DNA of 64,000 nucleotides. Source: Micromussa lordhowensis. Lineage: Eukaryota > Cnidaria > Anthozoa > Scleractinia > Lobophylliidae. Below, one piece after another: positions 27,200 to 41,412 of this stretch (position 1 is the first letter of the stretch; each line of letters begins with the position of its first letter). The DNA is taken from contig OZ026603.1 of the NCBI GenBank assembly GCA_964020085.1, positions 7,118,046 to 7,182,045 on the forward strand. The letters run 5' to 3'. The translations under genes were made by a program, and so were the position numbers. A model generated the notes under the pieces. That model searched no databases. It was given only the letters and a program-made list of their open reading frames with translations, and was not told the origin of the DNA.

Positions 27200-30100
27200 C
27201 TTTGCAGAATTTCAGAAAACACGCGCTGGGGGTCCCCTTGGCAAATTTGACATAGCTCGGCTTCACGGGCACTTTAAGAGGCGCGGTTTGCAGAAAAATC
27301 TTTTGCTAGGTTGGCACTTCAAGGAAATTTTAGTTAGAACATTATGGCATTGGCGCCAGGGTGTTTTTTCTGGCCTTCTTTTTGCAGAAGTTTCCCCTGG
27401 TCCCAACTTTGAAGAATTTCAGAAAACGGGCGCTGGGGGTCCCCTTGGCAAATTTGACATAGCTCGGCCTCACGGGCACTTTAAGAGCGCGGTTTGCAGC
27501 AAAATGTTCTGCTAGGTTGGCACTTCAAGGAAATTTTAGTTAAGACATGATGGCATTTACGCCAGCGTGTTTTTTCTGGCCTTCTTTTTGCAGTAGTTTC
27601 CCCTGTTCCAACTTTGCAGAATTTCAGAAAACGCGCGCTGGGGGTCCCCTTGGCAAATTTGACATAGCTCGGCTTCACGGGCACTTTAAGAGGCGCGGTT
27701 TGCAGCAAAATGTTCTGCTAGGATGGCACTTTAAGGAAATGTTAGTTAGGACATGATGGCATTGGCGCCAGGGTGTTTTTTCTGTCCTTCTTTTTGCAGT
27801 AGTTTCCCCTGGTCCCAACTTTGCAGAATTTCAGAAAACGCGCGCTGGGGTTGCCCTTGGCAAATTTGACATAGCTCGGCTTCACGGGCACTTTAAGAGG
27901 CGCGGATTGCAGCAAAATGTTCTGCTAGCTTGGCACTTTAAGGAAATTTATGTTAGGACATGATGGCCTTGGCGCCAGGGTGTTTTTTTTGGCCTTCTTT
28001 TTGCAGTAGTTTCCCCTGGTCCCAACTTTGCAGAATTACAGAAAACGCGCGCTGGGGGTCCCCTTGGCAAATATGACATAGCTCGGCTTCACGGGCACTT
28101 TAAGAGGCGCGGTTTGCAGCAAAATGTTTTGCTAGGTTATCACTTTAAGGAAATCGTACTTGGGACATGATGGCATTGGCGCCAGGGTGTTTTATTCTGG
28201 CTTCCTTTTTGCAGTAGTTTCCCCTGGTCCCAACTTTGCAGAATTAACAGAAAACTCGCGCTGGGGGTCCCCTTGGCAAATTTGACATAGCTCGGCTTCA
28301 CGGGCACTTTAAGAGGCGCAGTTTGCAGCAAAAGGTTCTCCTAGGTTGGCACTTTAAGGAAATTTTAAGTAGGACATGATGGCATTGGTGCCAGGGTGTT
28401 TTTTCTGGCCTTCTTTTTGCAGTAGTTTCCCCTGGTCCCAACTTTGCAGAATTTCAGAAAACACGCACTGGGGGTCCCCTTGGCAAATTTGACATAGCTC
28501 GGCTTCACGGGCACTTTAAGAGGCGCGGTTTGCAGAAAAATATTTTGCTAGGTTGGCTCTTTAAGGAAATTTTAGTTAGAACATGATGGCATTGGCGCCA
28601 GGGTGTTTCTTCTGGCCTTCTTTTTGCAGAAGTTTCCCCTGGTCCCAACTTTGAAGAATTTCAGAAAACGCGCGCTGGGGGTCCCCTTGGCAAATTTGAC
28701 ATAGCTCGGCCTCACGGGCACTTTAAGAGGCGCGGTTTGCAGCAAAATGTTCTGCTAGGTTGGCACTTCAAGGAAATTTTAGTTAGGACATGATGGCATT
28801 GGCGCCAGCGTGTTTTTTCTGGCCTTCTTTTTGTAGTAGTTTCCCCTGTTCCAACTTTGCAGAATTTCAGAAAACGCGCGCTGGGGGTCCCCTTGGCAAA
28901 TTTGACATAGCTCGGCTTCACGGGCACTTTAAGAGGCGCGGTTTGCAGCAAAATGTTCTGCTAGGATGGCACTTTAAGGAAATCTTAGTTAGGACATGAT
29001 GACATTGGCGGCAGGGTGTTTTTTCTGGCCTTCTTTTTGCAGTAGTTTCCCCTGGTCCCAACTTTGCAGAATTACAGAAAACGCGCGCTGGGGGTCCCCT
29101 TGGCAAATTTGACATAGTTTGGCTTCACGGGCACTTTAAGAAGCGCGGATTGCAGCAAAATGTTCTGCTAGGTTGGCACTTTAAGAAAATGTTAGTAACG
29201 ACATGATGGCATTGGCGCCAGGGTGTTTTTTTTGGCCTTCTTTTTGCAGTAGTTTCCCCTGGTCCCAACTTTGCAGAATTTCAGAAAACGCGCGCTGGGG
29301 GTCCCCTTGGCAAATTTGACATAGCTTGGCTTTACGGGCCCTTTAAGAGGCGCAGTTTGCAGCAAAATGTTCTGCTAGGTTGGCACTTTAAGGAAATCTT
29401 AGTTAGGACATGATGGCATTGGCGCCAGGGTGTTTTTTCTGGCCTTCTTTTTGCAGTAGTATTCCCTGGTCCCAACTTTGCAGAATTTCAGCAAACGCGC
29501 GCTGGGGTCCCCTTGGCAAATTTGACATAGCTTGGCTTCACAAGCACTTTAAGAGGCGCGGTTTGCAGCAAAATGTTCTGCTAGGTTGGCACTTCAAGGA
29601 AATTCTAGTTAGGACATGATAATATTGGCGCCAGGGTGTTTTTTCTGGCCTTCTTTTTGCAGTTGTTTCCCCTGGTCCCAACTTTGCAGAATTACAGAAA
29701 ACGCGCGCTGGGGGTCCCCTTGGCAAATTTGACATAGCTCGGCTTCACGGGCACTTTAAGAAGCGCGGCTTGAAGCAAAATGTTTTGCTAGGTTGGCACT
29801 TCAAGAAAATCGTAGTTGGGACATGATGGCATTGGCGCCAGGGTGTTTTATTCTGGCTTTCTTTTTGCAGTAGTTTCCAATGGTCCCAACTTTGCAGAAT
29901 TTCAGAAAACTCGCGCTGGGGGTCCCCTTGGCAAATTTGACATAGCTCGGCTTCACGGGCACTTTAAGAGGCGCAGTTTGCAGCAAAAGGTTCTCCTTGG
30001 TTGGCACTTTAAGGAAATTTTAAGTAGGACATGATGGCATTGGTGCCAGGGTGTTTTTTCTGGCCTTCTTTTTGCAGTAGTTTTCCCTGGTCCCAACTTT

Positions 30101-31900
30101 GCAGAATTTCAGAAAACACGCGCTGGGGGTCCCCTTGGCAAATTTGACATAGCTCGGCTTCACGGGCACTTTAAGAGGCGCGGTTTGCAGAAAAATCTTT
30201 TGCTAGGTTGGCTCTTTAAGGAAATTTTAGTTAGAACATTATGGCTTTGGCGCCAGGGTGTTTTTTCTGGCCTTCTTTTTGCAGTAGTTTCCCCTGGACC
30301 CAACTTTGCACAATTACAGAAAACGCGCGCTGGGGGTCCCCTTGGCAAATTTGACATAGCTCGGCTTCACGGGCACTTTAAGAAGCGCGGATTGCAGCAA
30401 AATGTTCTGCTAGGTTCGCACTTCAAGGAAATTCTAACTAGGACATGATGGCATTGGCGCCAGGGTGTTTTTTCTGGCCTTCTTTTTGCAGTAGTTTCCC
30501 CTGGTCCCAACTTTGCAGAATTTCAGAAAACGCGCGCTGGGGGTCCCCTTGGCAAATTTGACATAGCTTGGCTTTACGGGCCCTTTAAGAGGCGCAGTTT
30601 GCTGCAAAATGTTCTGCTAGGTTGGCACTTTAAGGAAATCCTAGTTAGGACATGATGAAATTGGCGCCAGGGTGTTTTTTTCTGGCCTTCTTTTTGCAGT
30701 AGTATCCCCTGGTCCCAACTTTGCAGAATTTCAGCAAACGCGCGCTGGGGGTCCCCTTGGCAAATTTGACATAGCTCGGCTTCACGGGCACTTTAAGAAG
30801 CGCGGATTGCAGCAAAATGTTCTGCTAGGTTGGCACTTTAAGGAAATCCTAGTTACGACATGATGGCATTGGCGCCAGGGTGTTTTTTCTGGCCTTCTTT
30901 TTGCAGTAGTTTCCCCTGGTCCCAACTTTGCAGAATTTCAGAAAACGCGCGCTGGGGGTCCCCTTGGCAAATTTGACATAGCTTGGCTTTACGGGCCCTT
31001 TAAGAGGCGCAGTTTGCAGCAAAATGTTTTGCTAGGTTGGCACGTTAAGGAAATTCTAGTTAGGACATGATGAAATTGGCGCCAGGGTGTTTTTTCTGGC
31101 CTTCTTTTTGCAGTAGTATCCCCTGGTCCCAACTTTGCAGAATTTCAGAAAACGCGCGCTGGGGGTCCCCTTGGCAAATTTGACATAGCTTGGCTTCACA
31201 AGCACTTTAAGAGGCGCGGTTTGCAGCAAAATGTTCTGCTAGGTTGGCACTTTAAGGAAATCCTAGTTAGGACATGATGGCATTGGCGCCAGGGTGTTTT
31301 TTCTGGCCTTCTTTTTGCAGTAGTTTCCCCTGGTCCCAACTTTGCAGAATTTCAGAAAACGCGCGCTGGGGGTCCCCTTGGCAAATTTGACATAGCTCGG
31401 CTTCACGGGCACTTTAAGAGGCGCAGTTTGCAGCAAAAGGTTCTCCTAGGTTGGCACTTTAAGGAAATTTTAAGTAGGACATGATGGCATTGACGCCAGG
31501 GTGTTCTTTCTGGCCTTCTTTTTGCAGTAGTTTCCCCTGGTCCCAACTTTGCAGAATTTCAGAAAACACGCGCTGGGGGTCCCCTTGGCAAATTTGACAT
31601 AGCTCGGCTTCACGGGCACTTTAAGAGGCGCGGTTTGCAGAAAAATCTTTTGCTAGGTTGGCACTTTAAGGAAATTTTAGTTAGAACATGATGGCATTGG
31701 CGCCAGGGCTTTTTTCCTGGCCTTCTTTTTGCAGAAGTTTCCCCTGGTCCCAACTTTGAAGAATTTCAGAAAACGCGCGCTGGGGGTCTCCTTGGCAAAT
31801 TTGACATAGCTCGGCCTCACGGGCACTTTAAGAGGCGCGGTTTGCAGCAAAATGTTCTGCTAGGTTTGCACTTTAAGGAAATTTTAGTTAGGACATGATA
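27200..31900. repeat. Higher-order block with 8- and 7-monomer periods (middle of array)
   Basis: The rare variant AAAGGTTCTCC followed by TTTTAAGTAGGACATG occurs at about 28,331, 29,986 and 31,436, spacings of 1655 and 1450 bp (8 and 7 monomers). Linked variants recur with it: TTTTATTCTGGCTT (28,190 and 29,846), GCAGAAAAATCTTTTGC (27,290, 30,187 and 31,638) and GCAGAAGTTTCCCC (27,385, 28,626 and 31,731). The same pair of spacings is seen at 0.4-3.5 kb with different markers. Confidence 0.75.
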
Positions 31901-33699
31901 ACATTGGCGCCAGGGTGTTTTTTCTGGCCTTCTTTTTGCAGTAGTTTCCCCTGGTCCCAACTTTGCAGAATTTCAGAAAACGCGCGCTGGGGGTCCCCTT
32001 GGCAAATTTGACATAGCTCGGCTTCGCGGGCACTTTAAGAGGCGCGGTTTGCAGCAAAATGTTTTGCTAGGTTGGCACTTCAAGGAAATTTTAGTTAGAA
32101 CATGATGGCATTGGCGCCAAGGTGTCTTTTTCTGGCCTTCTTTTTGCAGTAGTTTCCCCTGGTCCCAACTTTGCAGAATTTCAGAAAACGCGCGCTGGGG
32201 GTCCCCTTGGCAAATTTGACATAGCTCGGCTTCCCGGGTACTTTAAGAGGCGCGGTTTGCAGCAAAATGTTCTGCTAGGGTGGCACTTCAAGGAAATGTT
32301 AGTTAGGACATGATGGCATTGGCGCCAGGGTGTTTTTTCTGGCCTCCTTTTTCAGTAGATTCCCCTGGTCCCAACTTTGCAGAATTACAGAAAACGCGCG
32401 CTGGGGTCCCCTTGGCAAATTTGACATAGCTCGGCTTCACGGGCACTTTAAGAGGCGCGGTTTGTAGCAAAATGTTTTGCTAGGTTGGCACTTCAAGGAA
32501 ATCGTAGTTAGGACATGATAGCATTGGCGCCAGGGTGTTTTTTCTGGCTTTCTTTTTGCAGTAGTTTCCCCTGGTCCCAACCTTGCAGAATTTCAGAAAA
32601 CTCGCGCTGGGGGTCCCCTTGGCAAATTTGACATAGCTCGGCTTCACGGGCACTTTAAGAGGCGCCGTTTGCAGCAAAATGTTTTGCTAGGTTAGCACTT
32701 TAAGGAAATGTTAATTAGCACATGATGGCATTGGCGCCAGGGTGTTTTTTCTGGCCTTCTTTTTGCAGTAGTTTCCCCTGGTCCCAACTTTGCAGAATTT
32801 TAGAAAACGCGCGCTGGGGGTCCCCTTGGCAAATTTGACATAGCTCGGCCTCACGGGCACTTTAAGAGGCGCGGTTTGCAGCAAAATGTTCTGCTAGGTT
32901 GGCACTTCAAGGAAATTTTAGTTACGACATGATGGCATTGGCGCCAGCGTGTTTTTTCTGGCCTTCTTTTTGCAGTAGTTTCCCCTGTTCCAACTTTGCA
33001 GAATTTCAGAAAACGCGCGCTGGGGGTCCCCTTGGCAAATTTGACATAGCTCGGCTTCACGGGCACTTTAAGAGGCGCGGTTTGCAGCAAAATGTTCTGC
33101 TCAAATGGCACTTTAAGGAAATCTTAGTTAGGACATGATGGCATTGGCGCCAGGGTGTTTTTTCTGGCCTTCTTTTTGCAGTAGTTTCCCCTGGTCCCAA
33201 CTTTGCAGAATTACAGAAAACGCGCGCTGGGGGTCCCCTTGGCAAATTTGACATAGCTCGGCTTCACGGGCACTTTAAGAGGCGCCGTTTGCAGCAAAAT
33301 GTTTTGCTAGGTTAGCACTTTAAGGAAATGTTAATTAGCACATGATGGCATTGGCGCCAGGGTGTTTTTTCTGGCCTACTTTTTGCAGTAGTTTCCCCTG
33401 GTCCCAACTTTGCAGAATTTTAGAAAACGCGCGCTGGGGGTCCCCTTGGCAAATTTGACATAGCTCGGGTTCACGGGCACTTTAAGAGGCGCGGTTTGCA
33501 GCAAAATGTTTTGTTAGGTTGGCACTTTAAGGAAATCCTAGTTAGAACATGATGGCATTGGCGCCAGGGTGTTTTTTCTGGCCTTCCTTTTGCAGTAGTT
33601 TCCCCTGGTCCCAACTTTGCACAATTTCAGAAAACGCGCGCTGGGGGTCCCCTTGGCAAATTTAACATAGCTCGGCTTCACGGGCACTTTAAGAGGCGC

Positions 33700-36600
33700 G
33701 GTTTGCAGCAAAAGGTTCTGCTAGGTTGGCACTTGAAGGAAATCCTAAACAGGACATGATGGCATTGGCGCCAGGGTGTTTTTTCTGGCCTTCTTTTTGC
33801 AGTAGTTTCCCCTGGTCCCAACTTTGCAGAATTTCAGAAAACGCGCGCTGGGGGTCCCCTTGGCAAATTTGACATAGCTCGGCTTCACGGGCACTTTAAG
33901 AGGCGCGGTTTTAAAGCAAAATGTTGTGCTAGGTTGGCACTTCAAGGAAATCTTAGTTAGGACATGATGGCATTGGCGCCAGGGTGTTTTTTCTGGCCTT
34001 CTTTTTGCAGTAGTTTTCCCTGGTCCCAACTTTGCAGAATTTCAGAAAACGCGCGCTCGGGGTCCCCTTGGCAAATTTGACATAGCTCGGCTTCACGGGC
34101 ACTTTAAGAGGCGCGGTTTTGAAGCAAAATGTTGTGCTAGGTTGGCACTTCAAGGAAATCCTAGTTAGGACATGATGGCATTGGCGCCAGGGTGTTTTTT
34201 CTGGCCTTCTTTTTGCAGTAGTTTCCCCTGGTCCCAACTTTGCAGAATTTCAGAAAACGCGCGCTGGGGGTCCCCTTGGCAAATTTGACATAGCTCGGCT
34301 TCACGGGCACTTTAAGAGGCGCGGTTTGCAGCAAAATGTTTTGCTAGGTTCGCACTTTAAGGAAATTGTACTTACGACATGATGGCATTGGCGTGAGGGT
34401 TTTGTTTCTGGCCTTCTTTTTGCAGTAGTTTTCCCTGGTCCCAACTTTGCAGAATTTCAGAAAACGCGCGCTGGGGGTCCCCTTGGCAAATTTGACATAG
34501 CTCGGCTTCACGGGCACTTTAAGAGGCGCGGTTTGCAGCAAAATGTTCTGCTAGGTTGGCACTTCAAGGAAATTGAAGTGAGGACATGATCGCATTGGCG
34601 CCAGGGTTTTTTTTCTGGCCTTCTTCTAGCAGTAGGTTCCCCTGGTCCCAACTTTGCAGAATTTCAGAAAACGCGCGCTGGGGGTCCCCTTGGCAAATTT
34701 GACATAGCTCGGCTTCACGGGCACTTTAAGAGGCGCGGTTTGAAGCAAAATTTTTTGCTAGGTTGGCACTTCAAGGAAATCCTAGTCAGAACATGATGGC
34801 ATTGGCGCCAGGGTGTTTTTTCTGGCCTTCTTTTTGCAGTAGTTTTCCCTGGTCCCAACTTTGCAGAATTTCAGAAAACGCGCGCTGGGGGTCCCCTTGG
34901 CAAATTTGACATAGCTCGGCTTCACGGGCACTTTAAGAGGCGCGGTTTGCAGCAAAGTGTTCTGCTAGGTTGGCACTTCAAGGAAATCGTAGTTGGGACA
35001 TGATGGCATTGGTGCCAGGGTGTTTTTTCTGGCCTTCTTTTTGCAGTAGTTTCCCCTGGTCCCAACTTTGCAGAATTTCAGAAAACGCGCGCTGGGGGTC
35101 CCCTTGGCAAATTTGACATAGCTCGGGTTCACGGGCACTTTAAGAGGCGCGGTTTGCAGCAAAATGTTTTGCTAGGTTGGCACTTTAAGAAAATCCTAGT
35201 AAGAACATGATGGCATTGGCGCCAGGGTGTTTTTTCTGGCCTTCCTTTTGCAGTAGTTTCCCCTGGTCCCAACTTTGCACAATTTCAGAAAACGCGCGCT
35301 GGGGGTCCCCTTGGCAAATTTAACATAGCTCGGCTTCACGGGCACTTTAAGAGGCGCAGTTTGCAGCAAAGTGTTCTGCTAGGTTGGCACTTCAAGGAAA
35401 TCCTAAATAGGACACGATGGCATTGGCGCCAGGGTGTTTTTTCTGGCCTTCTTTTTGCAGTAGTTTCCCCTGGTCCCAACTTTGCAGAATTTCAGAAAAC
35501 GCGCGCTGGGGGTCCCCTTGGCAAATTTGACATAGCTCGGCTTCACGGGCACTTTAAGAGGCGCGGTTTTAAAGCAAAATGTTGTGCTAGGTTGGCACTT
35601 CAAGGAAATCCTAGTTAGGACATGATGGCATTGGCGCCAAGGTGTTTTTTCTGGCCTTCTTTTTGCAGTAGTTTCCCCTGGTCCCAACTTTGCAGAATTT
35701 CAGAAAACGCGCGCTCGGGGTCCCCTTGGCAAATTTGACATAGCTCGGCTTCACGGGCACTTTAAGAGGCGCGGTTTTGAAGCAAAATGTTGTGCTAGGT
35801 TGGCACTTCAAGCAAATCATAGTTAGGACATGATGGCATTGGCGCCAAGGTGTTTTTTCTGGCCTTCTTTTTGCAGTAGTTTCCCCTGGTCCCAACTTTG
35901 CAGAATTTCAGAAAACGCGCGCTGGGGGTCCCCTTGGCAAATTTGACATAGCTCGGCTTCACGGGCACTTTAAGAGGCGCGGTTTGCAGCAAAATGTTTT
36001 GCTAGGTTCGCACTTTAAGGAAATTGTACTTACGACATGATGGCATTGGCGTGAGGGTTTTTTTTCTGGCCTTCTTTTTGCAGTAGTTTTCCCTGGTCCC
36101 AACTTTGCAGAATTTCAGAAAACGCGCGCTGGGGGTCCCCTTGGCAAATTTGACATAGCTCGGCTTCACGGGCACTTTAAGAGGCGCGGTTTGCAGCAAA
36201 ATGTTCTGCTAGGTTGGCACTTCAAGGAAATTGAAGTGAGGACATGATCGCATTGGCGCCAGGGTTTTTTTTCTGGCCTTCTTCTAGCAGTAGGTTCCCC
36301 TGGTCCCAACTTTGGAGAATTTCAGAAAACGCGCGCTGGGGGTCCCCTTGGCAAATTTGACATAGCTCGGCTTCACGGGCACTTTAAGAGGCGCGGTTTG
36401 AAGCAAAATTTTTTGCTAGGTTGGCACTTCAAGGAAATCCTAGTCAGAACATGATGGCATTGGCGCCAGGGTGTTTTTTCTGGCCTTCTTTTTGCAGTAG
36501 TTTTCCCTGGTCCCAACTTTGCAGAATTTCAGAAAACGCGCGCTGGGGGTCCCCTTGGCAAATTTGACATAGCTCGGCTTCACGGGCACTTTAAGAGGCG

Positions 36601-39600
36601 CGGTTTGCAGCAAAGTGTTCTGCTAGGTTGGCACTTCAAGGAAATCGTAGTTGGGACATGATGGCATTGGTGCCAGGGTGTTTTTTCTGGCCTTCTTTTT
36701 GCAGTAGTTTCCCCTGGTCCCAACTTTGCAGAATTTCAGAAAACGCGCGCTGGGGGTCCCCTTGGCAAATTTGACATAGCTCGGGTTCACGGGCACTTTA
36801 AGAGGCGCGGTTTGCAGCAAAATGTTTTGCTAGGTTCGCACTTTAAGGAAATTCTACTTACGACATGATGGCATTGGCGTGAGGGTTTTTTTTCTGGCCT
36901 TCTTTTTGCAGTAGTTTTCCCTGGTCCCAACTTTGCAGAATTTCAGAAAACGCGCGCTGGGGGTCCCCTTGGCAAATTTGACATAGCTCGGCTTCACGGG
37001 CACTTTAAGAGGCGCGGTTTGCAGCAAAATGTTCTGCTAGGTTGGCACTTCAAGGAAATTGAAGTGAGGACATGATCGCATTGGCGCCAGGGTTTTTTTT
37101 CTGGCCTTCTTCTAGCAGTAGGTTCCCCTGGTCCCAACTTTGCAGAATTTCAGAAAACGCGCGCTGGGGGTCCCCTTGGCAAATTTGACATAGCTCGGCT
37201 TCACGGGCACTTTAAGAGGCGCGGTTTAAAGCAAAATTTTTTGCTAGGTTGGCACTTCAAGGAAATCCTAGTCAGAACATGATGGCATTGGTGCCAGGGT
37301 GTTTTTTCTGGCCTTCTTTTTGCAGTAGTTTTCCCTGGTCCCAACTTTGCAGAATTTCAGAAAATGCGCGCTGGGGGTCCCCTTGGCAAATTTGACATAG
37401 CTCGGCTTCACGGGCACTTTAAGAGGCGCGGTTTGCAGCAAAGTGTTCTGCTAGGTAGGCACTTCAAGGAAATCGTAGTTGAGACATGATGGCATTGGTG
37501 CCAGGGTGTTTTTTCTGGCCTTCTTTTTGCAGTAGTTTCCCCTGGTCCCAACTTTGCAGAATTTCAGAAAACGCGCGCTGGGGGTCCCCTTGGCAAATTT
37601 GACATAGCTCGGATTTACGGGCACTTTAAGAGGCGCGGTTTGCAGCAAAATGTTTTGCTAGGTTGGCACTTTAAGAAAATCCTAGTTAGAACATGATGGC
37701 ATTGGCGCCAGGGTGTTTTTTTTGGCCTTCCTTTTGCAGTAGTTTCCCCTGGTCCCAACTTTGCACAATTTCAGAAAACGCGCGCTGGGGGTCCCCTTGG
37801 CAAATTTAACATAGCTCGGCTTCACGGGCACTTTAAGAGGCGCAGTTTGCAGCAAAGTGTTCTGCTAGGTTGGCACTTCAAGGAAATCCTAAATAGGACA
37901 CGATGGCATTGGCGCCAGGGTGTTTTTTCTGGCCTTCTTTTTGCAGTAGTTTCCCCTGGTCCCAACTTTGCAGAATTTCAGAAAACGCGCGCTGGGGGTC
38001 CCCTTGGCAAATTTGACATAGCTCGGCTTCACGGGCACTTTAAGAGGCGCGGTTTTAAAGCAAAATGTTGTGCTAGGTTGGCACTTCAAGGAAATCCTAG
38101 TTAGGACATGATGGCATTGGCGCCAAGGTGTTTTTTCTGGCCTTCTTTTTGCAGTAGTTTCCCCTGGTCCCAACTTTGCAGAATTTCAGAAAACGCGCGC
38201 TGGGGGTCCCCTTGGCAAATTTGACATAGCTCGGCTTCACGGGCACTTTAAGAGGCGCGAATTGCAGCAAAATGTTTTGCTAGGTTCGCACTTTAAGGAA
38301 ATTCTAGTTAGGACATGATGGCATTGGCGTGAGGGTGTTTTTTCTGGCCTTCTTTTTGCAGTAGTTTCCCCTGGTCCCAACTTTGCAGAATTTCAGAAAA
38401 CGCGCGCTGGGGGTCCCCTTGGGAAATTTGACATAGCTCGGCTTCACGGGCACTTTAAGAGGCGCGGTTTGCAGCAAAGTGTTCTGCTAGGTTGGCACTT
38501 CAAGGAAATCGTAGTTGGGACATGATGGCATTGGTGCCAGGGTGTTTTTTCTGGCCTTCTTTTTGCAGTAGTTTCCCCTGGTCCCAACTTTGCAGAATTT
38601 CAGAAAACGCGCGCTGGGGGTCCCCTTGGCAAATTTGACATAGCTCGGGTTCACGGCACTTTAAGAGGCGCGGTTTGCAGCAAAATGTTTTGCTAGGTTC
38701 GCACTTTAAGGAAATTCTACTTACGACATGATGGCATTGGCGTGAGGGTTTTTTTTCTGGCCTTCTTTTTGCAGTAGTTTTCCCTGGTCCCAACTTTGCA
38801 GAATTTCAGAAAACGCGCGCTGGGGGTCCCCTTGGCAAATTTGACATAGCTCGGCTTCACGGGCACTTTAAGAGGCGCGGTTTGCAGCAAAATGTTCTGC
38901 TAGGTTGGCACTTCAAGGAAATTGAAGTGAGGACATGATCGCATTGGCGCCAGGGTTTTTTTTCTGGCCTTCTTCTAGCAGTAGGTTCCCCTGGTCCCAA
39001 CTTTGCAGAATTTCATAAAACGCGCGCTGGGGGTCCCCTTGGCAAATTTGACATAGCTCGGCTTCACGGGCACTTTAAGAGGCGCGGTTTGAAGCAAAAT
39101 TTTTTGCTAGGTTGGCACTTCAAGGAAATCCTAGTCAGAACATGATGGCATTGGCGCCAGGGTGTTTTTTCTGGCCTTCTTTTTGCAGTAGTTTTCCCTG
39201 GTCCCAACTTTGCAGAATTTCAGAAAACGCGCGCTGGGGGTCCCCTTGGCAAATTTGACATAGCTCGGCTTCACGGGCACTTTAAGAGGCGCGGTTTGCA
39301 GCAAAGTGTTCTGCTAGGTTAACACTTTAAGGAAATCGTAGTTGGGACATGATGGCATTGGTGCCAGGGTGTTTTTTCTGGCCTTCTTTTTGCAGTAGTT
39401 TCCCCTGGTCCCAACTTTGCAGAATTTCAGAAAACGCGCGCTGGGGGTCCCCTTGGCAAATTTGACATAGCTCGGGTTCACGGGCACTTTAAGAGGCGCG
39501 GTTTGCAGCAAAATGTTTTGCTAGGTTGGCACTTTAAGAAAATTCTAGTTAGAACATGATGGCATTGGCGCCAGGGTGTTTTTTTTGGCCTTCCTTTTGC

Positions 39601-41000
39601 AGTTGTTTCCCCTGGTCCCAACTTTGCACAATTTCAGAAAACGCGCGCTGGGGGTCCCCTTGGCAAATTTAACATAGCTCGGCTTCACGGGCACTTTAAG
39701 AGGCGCAGTTTGCAGCAAAGTGTTCTGCTAGGTTGGCACTTCAAGGAAATCCTAAATAGGACACGATGGCATTGGCGCCAGGGTGTTTTTTCTGGCCTTC
39801 TTTTTGCAGTAGTTTCCCCTGGTCCCAACTTTGCAGAATTTCAGAAAACGCGCGCTGGGGGTCCCCTTGGCAAATTTGACATAGCTCGGCTTCACGGGCA
39901 CTTTAAGAGGCGCGGTTTTAAAGCAAAATGTTGTGCTAGGTTGGCACTTCAAGGAAATCCTAGTTAGGACATGATGGCATTGGCGCCAAGGTGTTTTTTC
40001 TGGCCTTCTTTTTGCAGTAGTTTCCCCTGGTCCCAACTTTGCAGAATTTCAGAAAACGCGCGCTGGGGGTCCCCTTGGCAAATTTGACATAGCTCGGCTT
40101 CACGGGCACTTTAAGAGGCGCAAATTGCAGCAAAATGTTTTGCTAGGTTCGCACTTTAAGGAAATTCTAGTTAGGACATGATGGCATTGGCGTGAGGGTG
40201 CTTTTTCTGGCCTTCTTTTTGCAGTAGTTTCCCCTGGTCCCAACTTTGCAGAATTTCAGAAAACGCGCGCTGGGGGTCCCCTTGGAAAATTTGACATAGC
40301 TCGGCTTCACGGGCACTTTAAGAGGCGCGGTTTGAAGCAAAATTTTTTGCTAGGTTGGCACTTCAAGGAAATCCTAGTCAGAACATGATGGCATTGGCGC
40401 CAGGGTGTTTTTTCTGGCCTTCTTTTTGCAGTAGTTTTCCCTGGTCCCAACTTTGCAGAATTTCAGAAAACGCGCGCTGGGGGTCCCCTTGGCAAATTTG
40501 ACATAGCTCGGCTTCACGGCCACTTTAAGAGGCGCGGTTTGCAGCAAAGTGTTCTGCTAGGTTGGCACTTTAAGGAAATTGTAGTTGGGACATGATGGCA
40601 TTGGTGCCAGGGTGTTTTTTCTGGCCTTCTTTTTGCAGTAGTTTCCCCTGGTCCCAACTTTGCAGAATTTCAGAAAACGCGCGCTGGGGGGCCCTTGGCA
40701 AATTTGACATAGCTCGGGTTCACGGGCACTTTAAGAGGCGCGGTTTGCAGCAAAATGTTTTGCTAGGTTGGCACTTTAAGAAAATCGTAGTTAGAACATG
40801 ATGACATTGGCGCCAGGGTGTTTTTTCTGGCCTTCCTTTTGCAGTAGTTTCCCCTGGTCCCAACTTTGCACAATTTCAGAAAACGCGCGCTGGGGGTCCC
40901 CTTGGCAAATTTAACATAGCTCGGCTTCACGGGCACTTTAAGAGGCGCGGTTTGCAGCAAAATGTTCTGCTAGGTTGGCACTTGAAGGAAATCCTAAATA
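33700..41000. repeat. Complex nested higher-order block (4, 6, 8, 9 and 12 monomers)
   Basis: CTTCTAGCAGTAGGTTCCCC occurs at about 34,624, 36,281, 37,109 and 38,971 (spacings near 1657, 828 and 1862 bp: 8, 4 and 9 monomers). AAATCCTAAAnAGGACA occurs at about 33,742, 35,399, 37,885, 39,748 and 40,990 (8, 12, 9 and 6 monomers). GCGGTTTTAAAGCAAAATG and GTCAGAACATGATGG travel with them. Blocks of different sizes sharing the same markers imply repeated, recent, multi-scale amplification. This is the most homogeneous part of the array. Confidence 0.85.
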
Positions 41001-41412
41001 GGACACGATGGCATTGGCGCCAGGGTGTTTTTTCTGGCCTTCTTTTTGCAGTAGTTTCCCCTGGTCCCAACTTTGCAGAATTTCAGAAAACGCGCGCTGG
41101 GGGTCCCCTTGGCAAATTTGACATAGCTCGGCTTCACGGGCACTTTAAGAGGCGCGGTTTGCAGCAAAATGTTCTGCTAGGTTAGCACTTTAAGAAAATC
41201 GTAGTTAGAACATGATGGCATTGGCGCCAGGGTGTTTTTTCTGGCCTTCTTTTTGCAGTAGTTTCCCCTGGTCCCAACTTTGCAGAATTTCAGAAAACGC
41301 GCGCTGGGGGTCCCCTTGGCAAATTTGACATAGCTCGGCTTCACGGGCACTTTAAGAGGCGCGGTTTGCAGCAAAATGTTCTGGTAGGTTGGCACTTCAA
41401 AGAAATCGTAGT

